This document shows, one piece after another, positions 18,329-27,377 of a stretch of 64,000 nt of DNA (positions are counted from its first letter, which is position 1; each line of letters starts with the position of its first letter). Source of the stretch: Sulfitobacter noctilucae (lineage in GTDB: Bacteria > Pseudomonadota > Alphaproteobacteria > Rhodobacterales > Rhodobacteraceae); contig NZ_JASC01000014.1 in NCBI RefSeq assembly GCF_000622365.1, forward strand, positions 1,736,001-1,800,000. The letters run 5' to 3'. The notes under the pieces are model-generated. The model did not search any database, had not been told where the DNA came from, and saw only the letters and a list, made by a program, of their open reading frames with translations. Position numbers and translations under genes: made by a program.

Positions 18329-19126
18329 TCAGTACCCCTTGAGAATAGCCAGCGCCTCTGCATGAATCCGCTCATTCGCCGCCGCCAATGCCCGTCCGCC
18401 CGCATGCACCGGCCCACCGCGCCAGTCAGTGACAATACCGCCTGCGGCCTCAACCACCGCAATCGGGGCCTGGATGTCATAGGCTTGGAGGCCTGCTTCG
18501 ATTACCAGATCCACCTGCCCCGCCGCCAGAAGCGCATAGGCATAACAGTCCATTCCGTAGCGTGTCAGCTTGGCCTGCGCGGAAACGGCACGAAATCCCT
18601 CGGCGTCCACCTGTTCGCCCACTTCGGGAAAGGTCGTAAAGAGGATCGCATCGGACAAGTTCTTTGTCCTTTTCGTGTGCAAATCACGCGAACCCAAAGG
18701 CCCTTCCATGCGGGCACCATCCGGCGCACCCTCAAAACGCTCACCAATATAGGGCTGGTCAATGATGCCGTAGAACGGCCCTGTGTCGTCGGACAGTGCA
18801 ATAAGCACACCCCAGGTGGGCGTACCGCTCACAAATCCACGCGTGCCATCAATCGGGTCCAAGACCCAGGTCAGCCCCGAAGTGCCTGCCGCCGAGCCGT
18901 ATTCCTCGCCCAATATCGCATCATCTGGTCGCTCTGCTGCCAGTATATCGCGCATCACGCGTTCGGCGGCACGGTCCGCAATCGTCACGGGATCAAAGTC
19001 CGCAGGCCGCTTGTTCTCTGTTCCCAGATCATCGCCGCGAAAATACGGTAGGATGGCAGCCCGTGCCGCATCCGCCATCATATGCGCGACACGGCGCACA
19101 TCGTCGTCAAACCGGGGGTGATCCAT
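18329..19126 (-). CDS. hisN: Inositol-monophosphatase-family phosphatase, HisN-type
   Basis: Mg2+-dependent phosphatase of the IMPase fold; in alphaproteobacteria this branch often supplies histidinol-phosphate phosphatase. The 265 residues have the metal-site motifs LGEEYG and VLDPIDGTRGF, and AYDIQAPIAVVEAAGG, the WDxAAxxLIxxEAGG-like C-terminal site in modified form. Length is typical. Assignment to HisN rather than a general inositol phosphatase rests on resemblance only; no other his gene is nearby. It is co-directional with the 8-oxoguanine deaminase gene downstream (128-base gap) and the XRE regulator upstream (40-base gap). Confidence 0.8.
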   Translation of the reverse strand: MDHPRFDDDVRRVAHMMADAARAAILPYFRGDDLGTENKRPADFDPVTIADRAAERVMRDILAAERPDDAILGEEYGSAAGTSGLTWVLDPIDGTRGFVSGTPTWGVLIALSDDTGPFYGIIDQPYIGERFEGAPDGARMEGPLGSRDLHTKRTKNLSDAILFTTFPEVGEQVDAEGFRAVSAQAKLTRYGMDCYAYALLAAGQVDLVIEAGLQAYDIQAPIAVVEAAGGIVTDWRGGPVHAGGRALAAANERIHAEALAILKGY

Positions 19127-19166
19127 CTAATCGCGCATCCTGAACGCTAAACCGAGATACCTATCG

Positions 19167-19535
19167 TCAGGCGACATTGCTCAGCACACGCGCCAGTTCA
19201 AACAGGCGCCGGCGCTGGTCTTCAGGAATGGAGTAGTAAGAGCGAATGAGTTCCATCGCCTCTTTGTCACCCATCAAATCCGTTGGGACATTCTCGGCAG
19301 GCTCGGTTTGCTCGACGTTCTTGATGCCTTCAAAGAAAAACGCGACATTCACACCCAATGCTTCTGCGATGTCCCACAAGCGGGACGCGCTGACGCGGTT
19401 TGCGCCGGTTTCGTATTTCTGGATCTGCTGGAACTTGATACCAACAAGCTCCGCAAGCCGTTGCTGGGTCATCCCAGTCAGCCACCGCCGTTGGCGGATT
19501 TTCTGCCCGACATGGACGTCGACCGTATGTGCCAT
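19167..19535 (-). CDS. XRE-family helix-turn-helix regulator
   Basis: Cytosolic DNA-binding protein of 122 residues. Residues about 10-65 form a Cro/CI-type HTH (VGQKIRQRRWLTGMTQQRLA, then VGIKFQQIQKYETGANRVSA). The C-terminal half ends with an acidic helix pair. The start at 19535 is preferred over the ATG at 19544 because AAGGA sits eight bases before the former and abuts the latter. This type of short XRE protein is widespread in Rhodobacteraceae; the target is unknown. Its own promoter must be in the long gap to its right. Confidence 0.85.
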   Translation of the reverse strand: MAHTVDVHVGQKIRQRRWLTGMTQQRLAELVGIKFQQIQKYETGANRVSASRLWDIAEALGVNVAFFFEGIKNVEQTEPAENVPTDLMGDKEAMELIRSYYSIPEDQRRRLFELARVLSNVA

Positions 19536-19965
19536 TGTGTTCATCCTTAAGCTTGACTGGCTTTCAGAGCGTTATAGCGACGCAGCAACACGGCGCAAGC
19601 GCAGGAAGTCAGTGACCGCTTTACCCTACAGCGCGATGGCCGTTACGCAAATAACTTCTATGAAACTAGGCTTTTGCCGGTCGTTTCGCCCGCAAAATTG
19701 GCACAGCGCCAAGATCGCCCAAGTCGATCCGGACAACGCGGTAGCATCTGCAAGCTGGCGCAGGACGTAGCGTTAGGGCCGTTCAAGCGGCGCATCCGAT
19801 CGTTGTTTCGCAATGACTTGCACCCGCATAGGTGGTGTTGCGACGGGTCGGTAGCATCTGCTTGAGTCTCTGCGGATGCTGTCGCCAAAGTCATGTCGCC
19901 ATCTGTCGGCAGGTTTCTGCCGATCCTCATTCACACCGGGGAAACTCGAGTCAGATACCCATGTC
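19536..19965. other. Non-coding gap between XRE and LysR genes
   Basis: There are 430 bases without a convincing gene. Small ORFs on both strands here have no start signals or family resemblance. A 13-base direct repeat, CGGTAGCATCTGC, occurs at 19739-19751 and 19849-19861. The segment must contain the XRE promoter; no clear -35/-10 pair was identified. Confidence 0.5.
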
Positions 19966-20841
19966 TTAACCCGCCCGCAAGCGCGCAACAGGTGTGTCAC
20001 AAAACGCATGGCGTAGCAGATTGACCAGAGTCTCGCGCACCTCGCCTGTCCCTGCGCCCCCGCCGTAGAGATTAATCTGCTGGCTTGGCAAGCCAGGCAG
20101 ATCTCCGCCGTGGTCGATCACCTCAAGATAAGGCGGTTGGGTGCCCTCGATCATTGCATGGATGGCCAGGTCGGCGCTGACTGTCGCCTCGATCGTACGG
20201 TCGCTTTCTGTATCAACCGTCATATCAAATCCGATGCCCTTCCCGTCCAACGCATCGATCACCGAACCGCGAAACAGGCAATGGCGGCAGAATGCCAGAG
20301 GCAGAGGACGTTGCCGCCATGCGGCCCCTCCCGGTGCACCGACCCAAACCAGCGGTTTTGTGCACAGCCGCTCACCATCCTGATCCACGCCAATCTCTGT
20401 TGTCAGAATGATCTCACAATCGCCTTTCGTAAATTGCTCTTTGAGTTCGCGTGTATAGCACGCCTCAAGCCGGACCTTTACCCGTGGAAAGGCCGCATGA
20501 AACTGTTTCAGTACCTGCGGGATGACGGGATAAACGACATCATGCGGCACCCCTAAAGTGATCTCGCCCTCGTACGCGTGATCGGTCAACCGGGTAATCA
20601 CCTCATCGTTCAACGCCACCATGCGGCGCGCCTGTACCAACAATTGCTCGCCCGAAGCGGTCAATGCGATGCTGCGCCCGCTGCGGTCCAGCAAGGGCAG
20701 ACCCAGCATTTCTTCCAAACGCTTCAACTGCATGGAGACTGCGGATTGGGTCAGATGCAGAAATCCTGCGGCGCGGGTAACGCCGCCTGAATCGGCGACT
20801 GCCACGAAGGACCGGAGCGTTGTGATGTCGAGATTTCGCAT
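19966..20841 (-). CDS. LysR-family transcriptional regulator
   Basis: The 291-residue protein has an N-terminal winged HTH (residues about 5-62: LRSFVAVADSGGVTRAAGFL, then TQSAVSMQLKRLEEMLG) and a periplasmic-binding-protein-like effector domain. The effector is unknown. It is divergent from a DUF1127 gene, with 121 bases between the starts holding an inverted repeat (20921-20941). This LysR/DUF1127 arrangement recurs in Rhodobacteraceae, and the regulator probably controls the small gene. Length and domain order are ordinary. Confidence 0.9.
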   Translation of the reverse strand: MRNLDITTLRSFVAVADSGGVTRAAGFLHLTQSAVSMQLKRLEEMLGLPLLDRSGRSIALTASGEQLLVQARRMVALNDEVITRLTDHAYEGEITLGVPHDVVYPVIPQVLKQFHAAFPRVKVRLEACYTRELKEQFTKGDCEIILTTEIGVDQDGERLCTKPLVWVGAPGGAAWRQRPLPLAFCRHCLFRGSVIDALDGKGIGFDMTVDTESDRTIEATVSADLAIHAMIEGTQPPYLEVIDHGGDLPGLPSQQINLYGGGAGTGEVRETLVNLLRHAFCDTPVARLRAG

Positions 20842-20920
20842 ATATCAACCTTAGTGATGCTAGGCAGATCAAACATTCATTTTCATCATGCATCACGGGA
20901 TGACATATATCAAGCATCAA

Positions 20921-20941
20921 GATGCGAAACAATTTTGCATC
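20921..20941. promoter_or_regulatory. Inverted repeat in LysR/DUF1127 divergent region
   Basis: GATGCGAAA-caa-TTTTGCATC, nine-base arms with one mismatch, lies 22 bases upstream of the DUF1127 start. Related GATGC/GCATC units occur nearby (about 20854, 20888, 20914). It is a plausible binding site for the divergent LysR protein. Confidence 0.5.
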
Positions 20942-20962
20942 ACAAAAATTGAAAGGTACACC

Positions 20963-21178
20963 ATGTCCTCCGCTTTGAAGATCACCCACCGCCACATTGG
21001 ACAGTCCCGTCCTTCCTTGTCCGTTTTGCTTCTATCGATGCACGCCAATTGGCGCAGCCGTCGTCAGCTGGCGCAACTGGACGCGCATTTGCGGGACGAT
21101 ATCGGGGTCACCGATAGCCAAGCCGAACAGGAGGCCGGACGCCCAGTCTGGGATGTTCCTGCACATTGGCTGCAATAA
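20963..21178 (+). CDS. DUF1127 (YjiS-like) small protein
   Basis: The 71-residue protein carries the DUF1127 core NWRSRRQLAQLDAHLRDDIGVT (about 29-50), an arginine-rich helical hairpin. In alphaproteobacteria such proteins affect phosphate and RNA metabolism or stress response. The start at 20963 follows GAAAGG; an in-frame ATG at 20888 would run through the inverted repeat and is rejected. It is transcribed away from the LysR gene and is the likely target. Confidence 0.85.
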   Translation: MSSALKITHRHIGQSRPSLSVLLLSMHANWRSRRQLAQLDAHLRDDIGVTDSQAEQEAGRPVWDVPAHWLQ

Positions 21179-21303
21179 TCGGCCTTTTTGCTGCACTCCG
21201 CCGCAGGTTACTGCTTGAATTACGCGCCATCAGTACCGATATTCACTGCAAGTTCGCGCGTCCATGCGTGGATCGGAACCCTTTTGCCAATTGGAGGTCT
21301 TGA

Positions 21304-22080
21304 ATGGCTGACGTGAATACAATCCGGAGTGCAGCCGGAGCCCGCGCCGCCGATATTGATGCGGGTCTGCGCGCGCATATGAACAAAGTCTACGGCACGA
21401 TGTCCGTAGGAATGCTGATCACATTTGCTGCGGCCTGGGCCATTTCTGGCCTAGCAGTTACAACCGACCCTGCCGGTGCTGCCGGACAGATCGGCACTGA
21501 TCGCTATCTGACAGATATCGGTTATGCGCTTTATGCGTCGCCGCTGAAATGGGTGGTGATGTTCGCGCCGCTGATCTTTGTGTTTGGCTTCGGTGCCGCC
21601 ATCAATAAGATGTCCGCCGCCACCGCTCAAACAGTATTCTACGTCTTTGCTGCTGTGATGGGCATTTCGATCAGCTCGATCTTCCTGGTCTTCACCGGCT
21701 ATTCCATTGCGCAGATCTTCCTGATCACATCCATCGCTTTTGCGGGCCTGTCCCTGTGGGGCTACACCACAAAGAAGGACATCTCGGGCTGGGGCACTTT
21801 CCTGATCATGGGCGTTATCGGCTTGATCGTGGCATCCATTGTGAACATCTTCCTCGCCTCTTCCGCGCTGATGTTCGCGATCTCTGCCATTGGTGTTCTG
21901 ATCTTTGCCGGTCTGACCGCCTATGATACGCAGCGTATCAAGACCGAGTACATCGCCCACGCCCATCATGGTGACACCGAGTGGCTTGGCAAAGCGGCCA
22001 TCATGGGTGCGCTCAGCCTCTACCTGAACTTCATCAACATGTTCATGATGCTGCTTCAGCTGTTTGGTCAGCGCGAGTAA
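21304..22080 (+). CDS. Bax inhibitor-1/YccA family membrane protein
   Basis: Inner-membrane protein of 258 residues with seven hydrophobic segments, beginning at about residue 32 after a soluble N-terminus (DAGLRAHMNKVYGTMSVG). It ends GALSLYLNFINMFMMLLQLFG, the family's conserved last helix with its acidic residue replaced by the NFINMF pattern common in proteobacteria. BI-1 proteins are calcium-leak or stress-related; YccA modulates FtsH. The ATG has GGAGG six to ten bases upstream. A single gene with its own terminator. Confidence 0.9.
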   Translation: MADVNTIRSAAGARAADIDAGLRAHMNKVYGTMSVGMLITFAAAWAISGLAVTTDPAGAAGQIGTDRYLTDIGYALYASPLKWVVMFAPLIFVFGFGAAINKMSAATAQTVFYVFAAVMGISISSIFLVFTGYSIAQIFLITSIAFAGLSLWGYTTKKDISGWGTFLIMGVIGLIVASIVNIFLASSALMFAISAIGVLIFAGLTAYDTQRIKTEYIAHAHHGDTEWLGKAAIMGALSLYLNFINMFMMLLQLFGQRE

Positions 22081-22105
22081 CTACTGACAAAAATCTCAAC
22101 AAAGA

Positions 22106-22137
22106 GCCCGCCCAGCCCTCGCTGCGGCGGGCTTTTA
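22106..22137 (+). terminator. Rho-independent terminator after the BI-1 gene
   Basis: GCCCGCC and GGCGGGC arms enclose a 13-base loop and are followed by TTTT. It lies 26 bases past the stop codon. Confidence 0.8.
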
Positions 22138-22307
22138 ATTGCGAACCCTCAAAGGGCAGTTGAGCGAGATAGGCTGCCACTTCTGACAGCCGGGTGAGGT
22201 GAACGAATTGCGGCGTCCCCAGGTGGCCCCTATTCAGCTCCCTACTGGTTGCGCGACCGATCCCTTCAGCCAACGTTTATGACCCGCTTGATGAGACTCC
22301 CCCAAAC

Positions 22308-22335
22308 GAAAAAAGCCGCGCATATTGCGCGGCCT
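22308..22335 (-). terminator. Rho-independent terminator for rpmG
   Basis: GCCGCGCA-tat-TGCGCGGC with an A-tract on the plus strand (T-tract in the leftward transcript) lies just past the rpmG stop. Confidence 0.85.
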
Positions 22336-22358
22336 TCAAACACCAAATCAGGCTGATT

Positions 22359-22526
22359 TTACTTGATTTTGCCTTCTTTGTACTCAACGTGCTTGCGCGC
22401 TACGGGGTCGTACTTCCGGATGACCATCTTCTCGGTCATCGTGCGTGCGTTTTTCTTGGTAACGTAGAAATGGCCTGTGCCCGCGGACGAGTTCAGACGG
22501 ATCTTGATCGTGGTTGGCTTCGCCAT
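22359..22526 (-). CDS. rpmG: 50S ribosomal protein L33
   Basis: Component of the large ribosomal subunit. The 55-residue product reads [18 protein letters not shown], then [20 protein letters not shown], then [17 protein letters not shown]. This is the cysteine-free form of L33 usual in alphaproteobacteria, so it is a zinc-independent version. The ATG follows AGGAGATACTATC. It stands alone between the BI-1 gene and RNase P RNA, with its own terminator. Confidence 0.96.
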   Translation of the reverse strand: MAKPTTIKIRLNSSAGTGHFYVTKKNARTMTEKMVIRKYDPVARKHVEYKEGKIK

Positions 22527-22661
22527 GATAGTATCTCCTGCTGCACGACCGCCCTTGGCGGGATGCGTGAATTCTAGGTGTTGGCTTTTACTTGGTTAGG
22601 GGTGCGAGTCAACAGCAAAAGCTGCAGGACCGGATCGGGACTGCCCTATCGTGCGGGTGGC

Positions 22662-22703
22662 GGAAATTTTCAAAATTTCCGGGACCGTTTTCTTTGAAAG
22701 AAA
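22662..22703 (-). terminator. Two perfect palindromes downstream of rnpB
   Basis: GGAAATTTT-c-AAAATTTCC (22662-22680) and TTTCTTT-g-AAAGAAA (22689-22703) follow the RNase P RNA 3' end in its direction of transcription. One-base loops make them odd as simple terminators. They may act as 3' processing or termination signals, or as protein sites in the rpmG upstream region. Confidence 0.4.
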
Positions 22704-22715
22704 CCGGGGTGGAAT

Positions 22716-23108
22716 ACGCGCGGAAGGCCTGTAAGCCGGATTTTGTCCAAGGCGTAAGCCTCTGGATGATCATTCCTCTGACTGCCGCGTTGCCGCGGCA
22801 GCTATAGCTGCCAACCCGGACCTGCTGGGGCAAAAGCAGCCCTGTCCCCATCCCGAAGGCTGGCAACACGCGGTCCCTATTTGGCATTGCTCCCGGTGGG
22901 GCTTGCCGTGCCGGGACTGTTGCCAGCCCCGCGGTGGGCTCTTACCCCACCGTTTCACCCTTTCCCCGGTTGCCCGGGGTGGTTTCATTTCTGTGGCGCT
23001 TTCCGTCGGGTTGCCCCGCCCGGGCGTTACCCGGCACCGTCTCTTTTCGGAGTCCGGACTTTCCTCGGTACAGTTGCCCGTACCGCGACCATCCAGCCTT
23101 CCGCGCGT
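22716..23108 (-). ncRNA. rnpB: RNase P RNA
   Basis: Catalytic RNA that matures tRNA 5' ends. On the minus strand the 5' P1 strand ACGCGCGGAAGGC (23108-23096) pairs exactly with the 3' strand GCCTTCCGCGCGT ending at 22716. The diagnostic GAGGAAAGTCCGGACTCC block is near the 5' end (about 23067-23050) and AAATCCGGCTTACAGGCC near the 3' end, both hallmarks of type A RNase P RNA. About 393 nt long. The ends are set by the P1 helix and are approximate within a few bases. Confidence 0.95.
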
Positions 23109-23199
23109 GTGTCGGCCTAGCGTGTCATTGCACGCGTCGTCAATGGGGCAGAAGGCGCACTACGGTATATAAGGCCAAAGCGAGGAGAATGGCGCGCGC

Positions 23200-23856
23200 C
23201 TAAGGACGGGGCAGAGTATAGTCATCCGGGTGCAAAGGGCCTCTACGCCACGGGGCTGTGCGCAGGCGCGTGCTGTGCAGCAGGCTGTCGAAGGGCACAT
23301 CGGCGGGGTAGCCTGCCTGTTGGGCGACCGTGCGGAAGCTGTCGCAGCTGGTCTGGTGCGGCGGGCTGCCGCTGAGCGGTGCGGCGAGACCCTTGCTTGC
23401 CAGCCTCGCCCAGTCAAAATGCGGCCCAGGATCGGTCTTGCGGCCCGGAGCCATATCAGAGTGGCCGATGACGCCCGCCGGAGCAATGTCCCACCGCTTC
23501 ATCAACTGTTCGAGCAGAGTCTCCAAAGCCTGCATCTGCGGGTGCGGAAAAGGGTGGGTGCCGGTGTTGTCCAGTTCCACGCCGAGGGAGCGTGAATTGA
23601 TATCGTCCTGACCGGCCCAAGTGCCCTGCCCCGCATGCCAAGCGCGGTCGGCCTCAGGCACCAGCCGGGTGACTTTACCACTACGGCATATCACATAATG
23701 GGCCGACACCTCGGCTTCGGGATCGCACAGCCTCTCGATCGCCGCCTCAACGCTATGCATCGCGGTATAATGCAGAACGATCAGGGTGGGCGTCAGCCCG
23801 CCCCGGCGCGGGCCGCAATTGGGGGAAGGATGGTCGTAAATACGAAGCGGTGGCAC
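23200..23856 (-). CDS. N-acetylmuramoyl-L-alanine amidase (Amidase_2)
   Basis: Zinc amidase that cleaves the lactyl-peptide bond in muropeptides, of the AmiD/AmpD fold. The 218 residues begin MPPLRIYDHPSPNCGPRRGG, with the zinc histidine in VLHYTAMHS, HYVICRSGKVTRLVPE, RAWHAGQGTWAG, the catalytic glutamate in SLGVELDNTG, and the second metal site GHSDMAPGRKTDPGPHFDW. There is no signal peptide or lipobox, so it is probably cytosolic like AmpD, acting in wall recycling. The stop of the upstream lipoprotein gene is three bases before its start, so the two form an operon. Confidence 0.9.
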   Translation of the reverse strand: MPPLRIYDHPSPNCGPRRGGLTPTLIVLHYTAMHSVEAAIERLCDPEAEVSAHYVICRSGKVTRLVPEADRAWHAGQGTWAGQDDINSRSLGVELDNTGTHPFPHPQMQALETLLEQLMKRWDIAPAGVIGHSDMAPGRKTDPGPHFDWARLASKGLAAPLSGSPPHQTSCDSFRTVAQQAGYPADVPFDSLLHSTRLRTAPWRRGPLHPDDYTLPRP

Positions 23857-23859
23857 CGC

Positions 23860-24585
23860 TCAGCCCTGCTGGGCAGCCCGCCGGAATGGGGTCGGATCCC
23901 AGGCGCAGGCATAGCCATCGCCATCGGGGTCCATGCCTTTTCGGTCACGTTCCGGGCCACCGCGGCTGAGGAAATCAATCTGCGCCTGATCGGCGCTGGC
24001 AAATTCAGCGCAAGACCGCTCAAATTTGGCCTGTTTGTTAAAGCCTGTGCGACGGTACCGCTGGGTGCCCCGCGCGTGCTGGGTTTGCAGCGCATAGGCC
24101 ACAATATTCGGCCCGCTCTCGGTCCGGTCCGGCAGCGCTTCGGGCTGGATCACCTGATATTGCGAGCGATTGGATGCCAGACGGGCGGCATCCGCATCAA
24201 TGCTACGCTGGCCAGAGACCGCATCAAAGTTGTTCTCGTTCGAGATGCCGGCCGAGTTCACCACCGGCGGCGGCGCGTTGAGCGGGCTCGCGTTAAGCGG
24301 CGCAGCGCCTGAATTGCCCGCGCTACCCGCACGGGTGGCGGCCAGAACGCGCGCGGTCTCGGCCGCGGTGGCTTCTGCCGAGCCGGGCGCTGGCGACGTT
24401 GCACCGAGTGGTGCCGATGCCACAGACGACGGCGCGGGTACACCAGCAAGAGCGGCATCGCGTGCACGCTGCTGCTCGACAAAATCATCGCCAAACCCGA
24501 CACCACGGGCGGAATCAGGTATCGAGGGCTGACAGGCAGCCAGTGTCACGCCAGCGGCGAGAACGAAAAAGGTGCGTTTGATCAT
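23860..24585 (-). CDS. Lipoprotein with C-terminal excalibur-like domain
   Basis: The 241 residues start with a lipoprotein signal (MIKRTFFVLAAGVTLAAC, lipid cysteine at 18). A long Ala/Pro/Ser-rich, probably unstructured segment follows (about 45-125), then a soluble region ending KGMDPDGDGYACAWDPTPFR. The DPDGDGYAC motif is that of excalibur-type extracellular calcium-binding domains. The start at 24585 is chosen for the signal peptide; the longer frame adds 12 charged residues. It is directly followed by the amidase gene, which suggests an envelope or peptidoglycan role. Confidence 0.75.
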   Translation of the reverse strand: MIKRTFFVLAAGVTLAACQPSIPDSARGVGFGDDFVEQQRARDAALAGVPAPSSVASAPLGATSPAPGSAEATAAETARVLAATRAGSAGNSGAAPLNASPLNAPPPVVNSAGISNENNFDAVSGQRSIDADAARLASNRSQYQVIQPEALPDRTESGPNIVAYALQTQHARGTQRYRRTGFNKQAKFERSCAEFASADQAQIDFLSRGGPERDRKGMDPDGDGYACAWDPTPFRRAAQQG

Positions 24586-24625
24586 GTGTCCTGCTTTGTC
24601 TTTCCGACTGCTTGTTGGCAATTTC

Positions 24626-26113
24626 TTACCACCATTTGTCCGGCTTGGCTACAAATCCGGCCCGCTGTTCCAGCGCATAGGCGGAGGAGAGCAAATCGGC
24701 CTCTTCCCATGGCCGACCGATCAATTGCAGACCAAGCGGCAGACCTTGATGATCCGTCCCAGCAGGCACGGCAATGCCCGGCAGGCCCGCGAGGTTAACA
24801 GTTACGGTAAAGACATCGTTCAGATACATCTGTACCGGGTCGGCATCCGCCATTTCGCCCAGGCCAAAGGCTGCCGAAGGGGTTGCAGGTGTCAGGATAC
24901 TATCGATGCCTTGGGCAAAGACATCTTCGAAATCCTTTTTGATCAACGTCCGCACTTTGCGCGCCCGGTTGTAATAGGCGTCATAGAAGCCGGCCGAAAG
25001 CACATAGGTCCCGACCATCACACGGCGCTGAACCTCTGGCCCAAAGCCTTCGGCGCGGGTTTTTTCGTACAACTCTGTGATGCCGTCACCCTGCTCCAGC
25101 TTGGCGCGATGTCCAAAGCGCACCCCGTCGTAGCGCGCGAGATTGGACGAGGCTTCGGCGGGGGCGATCACATAGTAGGCAGGCAGCGCGTATTTGGTAT
25201 GTGGCAGCGAGATGTCGACGATCTCGGCACCGGCGTCCTTCATCATCGCGATGCCGTCCTGCCAAAGCGCTTCGATCTCCTGCGGTGTGCCTTCCATCCG
25301 GTATTCCTTGGGAATACCGATCTTCTTGCCGCGCACATCGCCGGTCAGTGCCGCTTCGAAATTCGGAACGGCCAGGTCGGCAGAGGTGCTGTCTTTCTCA
25401 TCATAGCTGCACATCGCCTCCAGCATGATGGCCGCATCGCGTACCGATTTGGTCATCGGTCCGGCTTGATCAAGCGAGGACGCAAAGGCGACGACGCCCC
25501 AGCGCGAACAGCGCCCATAGGTTGGCTTGATGCCAACGGTGCCCGTGAAAGCCGCAGGCTGGCGGATCGATCCACCGGTGTCCGTCCCCGTGGCTGCCAG
25601 ACACAGGTCTGCAGCAACCGCAGCGGCAGAGCCGCCGGAAGAGCCGCCGGGCGTCAGGGCGGTCGCGTCATCGCTGCGCCGCCAAGGATTGACTGCATTG
25701 CCATAGACGGACGTCTCGTTCGACGATCCCATAGCAAATTCATCCATGTTGAGCTTGCCCAACATGACCGCGCCGGCATCGAACAGGTTCTGGCTTACCG
25801 TGCTTTCGTACTCGGGCAAGAACCCTTCGAGGATACGCGATCCGGCCTGCGACGGCACACCCTTGGTGCAAAAAAGGTCTTTGATCCCGATGGGCAGGCC
25901 GCACATCGCCGGCGCATTCCCCGCCTTGATCCGGGTGTCAGCGGCTTCTGCCTGCTTCAACGCAATCTCAGGCGTGTGATGCACAAAGGCGTTCAATGCC
26001 CCGGCACCTTCGATGGCTGTCAAACATGCCTCTGTCAGCGCCTTGGATGTTGTCTCGCCCTTGCGCAGTGCATCGCGGGCATCCGCCAAGCCCAGTTTAT
26101 TCAGATCCGTCAT
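24626..26113 (-). CDS. gatA: Aspartyl/glutamyl-tRNA amidotransferase subunit A
   Basis: Amidase subunit of GatCAB, which releases ammonia from glutamine to amidate Glu-tRNA(Gln) or Asp-tRNA(Asn). The 495 residues include the amidase catalytic lysine in [13 protein letters not shown], the [14 protein letters not shown] loop with the cis-serine, and [15 protein letters not shown] with the nucleophilic serine. Length is normal. Its ATG overlaps the gatC stop by one base (TAATG on the minus strand). gatB is not in the window, which is common in this group. Confidence 0.96.
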   Translation of the reverse strand: MTDLNKLGLADARDALRKGETTSKALTEACLTAIEGAGALNAFVHHTPEIALKQAEAADTRIKAGNAPAMCGLPIGIKDLFCTKGVPSQAGSRILEGFLPEYESTVSQNLFDAGAVMLGKLNMDEFAMGSSNETSVYGNAVNPWRRSDDATALTPGGSSGGSAAAVAADLCLAATGTDTGGSIRQPAAFTGTVGIKPTYGRCSRWGVVAFASSLDQAGPMTKSVRDAAIMLEAMCSYDEKDSTSADLAVPNFEAALTGDVRGKKIGIPKEYRMEGTPQEIEALWQDGIAMMKDAGAEIVDISLPHTKYALPAYYVIAPAEASSNLARYDGVRFGHRAKLEQGDGITELYEKTRAEGFGPEVQRRVMVGTYVLSAGFYDAYYNRARKVRTLIKKDFEDVFAQGIDSILTPATPSAAFGLGEMADADPVQMYLNDVFTVTVNLAGLPGIAVPAGTDHQGLPLGLQLIGRPWEEADLLSSAYALEQRAGFVAKPDKWW

Positions 26114-26400
26114 TATTCAACTACCTTTGGCACCGCAAAAAAGCCTTCGCGTGCGTCTGGCGCATTCGCCAGCACTTTGTCCTGCTGATCGCCGTCCGTC
26201 ACCACATCCGCGCGCCGCTTCAACCGCTGCGGCGTGACAGACGTCATCGGCTCCACGCCGTCGACATCTACTTCACTCAACTGCTCGATAAAGCCCAGAA
26301 TGCCGTTGAACTCTTGCGCCAGCGCCGGCAGCGCCTCGGGCTCAACCTTGATACGGGCCAGCTTTGCCACCCGCGCGGCGGTGTTTTCGTCGATGGACAT
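26113..26400 (-). CDS. gatC: Aspartyl/glutamyl-tRNA amidotransferase subunit C
   Basis: Small stabilising subunit of GatCAB, 95 residues: [20 protein letters not shown], the [20 protein letters not shown] helix, [20 protein letters not shown], and the C-terminal [18 protein letters not shown] that packs on GatA. The start at 26400 is fixed by the family N-terminus; the ORF extends upstream without similarity. It is translationally coupled to gatA. Confidence 0.96.
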   Translation of the reverse strand: MSIDENTAARVAKLARIKVEPEALPALAQEFNGILGFIEQLSEVDVDGVEPMTSVTPQRLKRRADVVTDGDQQDKVLANAPDAREGFFAVPKVVE

Positions 26401-26606
26401 GCAAGCGCCCCCTTCACGATCATATCTGTTTCCTCGCCGTTTACCGCCCCGCGCCCTCCCTCGCAAGGGTGCTGACCCCCATCCCTTCACCCTTTTAAAA
26501 ATACCAAAGATCAACGGACAGATTTTGCGCAATGCTCCGCAGAATGAGGTGCCCATCGTCCCCCAAACCCGCTAATCTAAGCTCAACCACAACAGGAGAC
26601 CCCAAG

Positions 26607-27302
26607 ATGAACATTCTCTGGCTCGGCCATGGCTCATTCCGCATCGAAATCGAAGATCAGGTTGTGCTGGTAGACCCTTGGCTGTCCGGCAACCCGATGC
26701 TGGGCGAAGAAAAACACTCAGAGGCGACCCAAGGCGCGACCCACATCCTTGCCACCCATGCCCATTTTGATCACATTGCGGACGTGGTCGAGATTTCCAA
26801 AACCACCGGGGCACCGGTATCCGGCATGTATGAACTGGCCAACCACCTGATCAAACAGGGCGCGGTCGAGGGGATGGCCTTTAACCTGGGCGGCACGATT
26901 TCATTGGGCGATACGGTCACGGCCAGCATGGTGCCTGCATCCCATTCGTCGACCACAGAAGTGAGTGATCTACCGGTCAGCATGGGGTCTGAGACAGGTT
27001 TCATCCTTCGGGGTGAAGGGCATACGATCTATATTTCCGGGGATACCGGCATCATGGCCGACATGGACTGGATCGGGGATTACTACAAACCTGACGTGGG
27101 CATCCTTTCGGCGGGCGGACACTTTACGATGGGCATGGCCGAAGCAGCCTATGCCGCAAAACGCTACTTCGATTTCAAGACGGTGATCCCCTGCCACTAC
27201 CGCACTTTTCCGCTGTTGGAGCAATCCGCAGAAGTCCTCGCGGAAGGACTGCCCGATGTGCAGGTCATTGAGCCGGAAGTTCTGGTCCCGATCAGGCTAT
27301 AG
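26607..27302 (+). CDS. UPF0173 metal-dependent hydrolase (MBL fold)
   Basis: The 231-residue protein has the metallo-beta-lactamase fold in the UPF0173 form: MNILWLGHGSFRIE, VDPWLSGNP, the metal motif ATHAHFDHIADV, ASHSSTTEV, YISGDTGIMADM and VIPCHYRTFPLL. The physiological substrate is unknown for the family. The start at 26607 follows ACAGGAGA. It is divergent from gatC with 206 bases between. The following NAD(P)-binding gene is co-oriented after 75 bases. Confidence 0.9.
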   Translation: MNILWLGHGSFRIEIEDQVVLVDPWLSGNPMLGEEKHSEATQGATHILATHAHFDHIADVVEISKTTGAPVSGMYELANHLIKQGAVEGMAFNLGGTISLGDTVTASMVPASHSSTTEVSDLPVSMGSETGFILRGEGHTIYISGDTGIMADMDWIGDYYKPDVGILSAGGHFTMGMAEAAYAAKRYFDFKTVIPCHYRTFPLLEQSAEVLAEGLPDVQVIEPEVLVPIRL

Positions 27303-27377
27303 TGTCGCAGGCGGCTATAGAGGCGGAACTCCGCGAGTGCTGACCAGTTAGGGTGTAACCATTCACAGGAGATCCTC

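Noticed and set aside
19658..19930. 90-residue leftward ORF in the XRE/LysR gap
   Set aside because: No start signal, unusual composition and no domain; treated as non-coding.
22043..22273. 76-residue leftward ORF over the BI-1 gene end and terminator
   Set aside because: It runs across the BI-1 stop and a clear terminator, and has no ribosome site or recognisable family.
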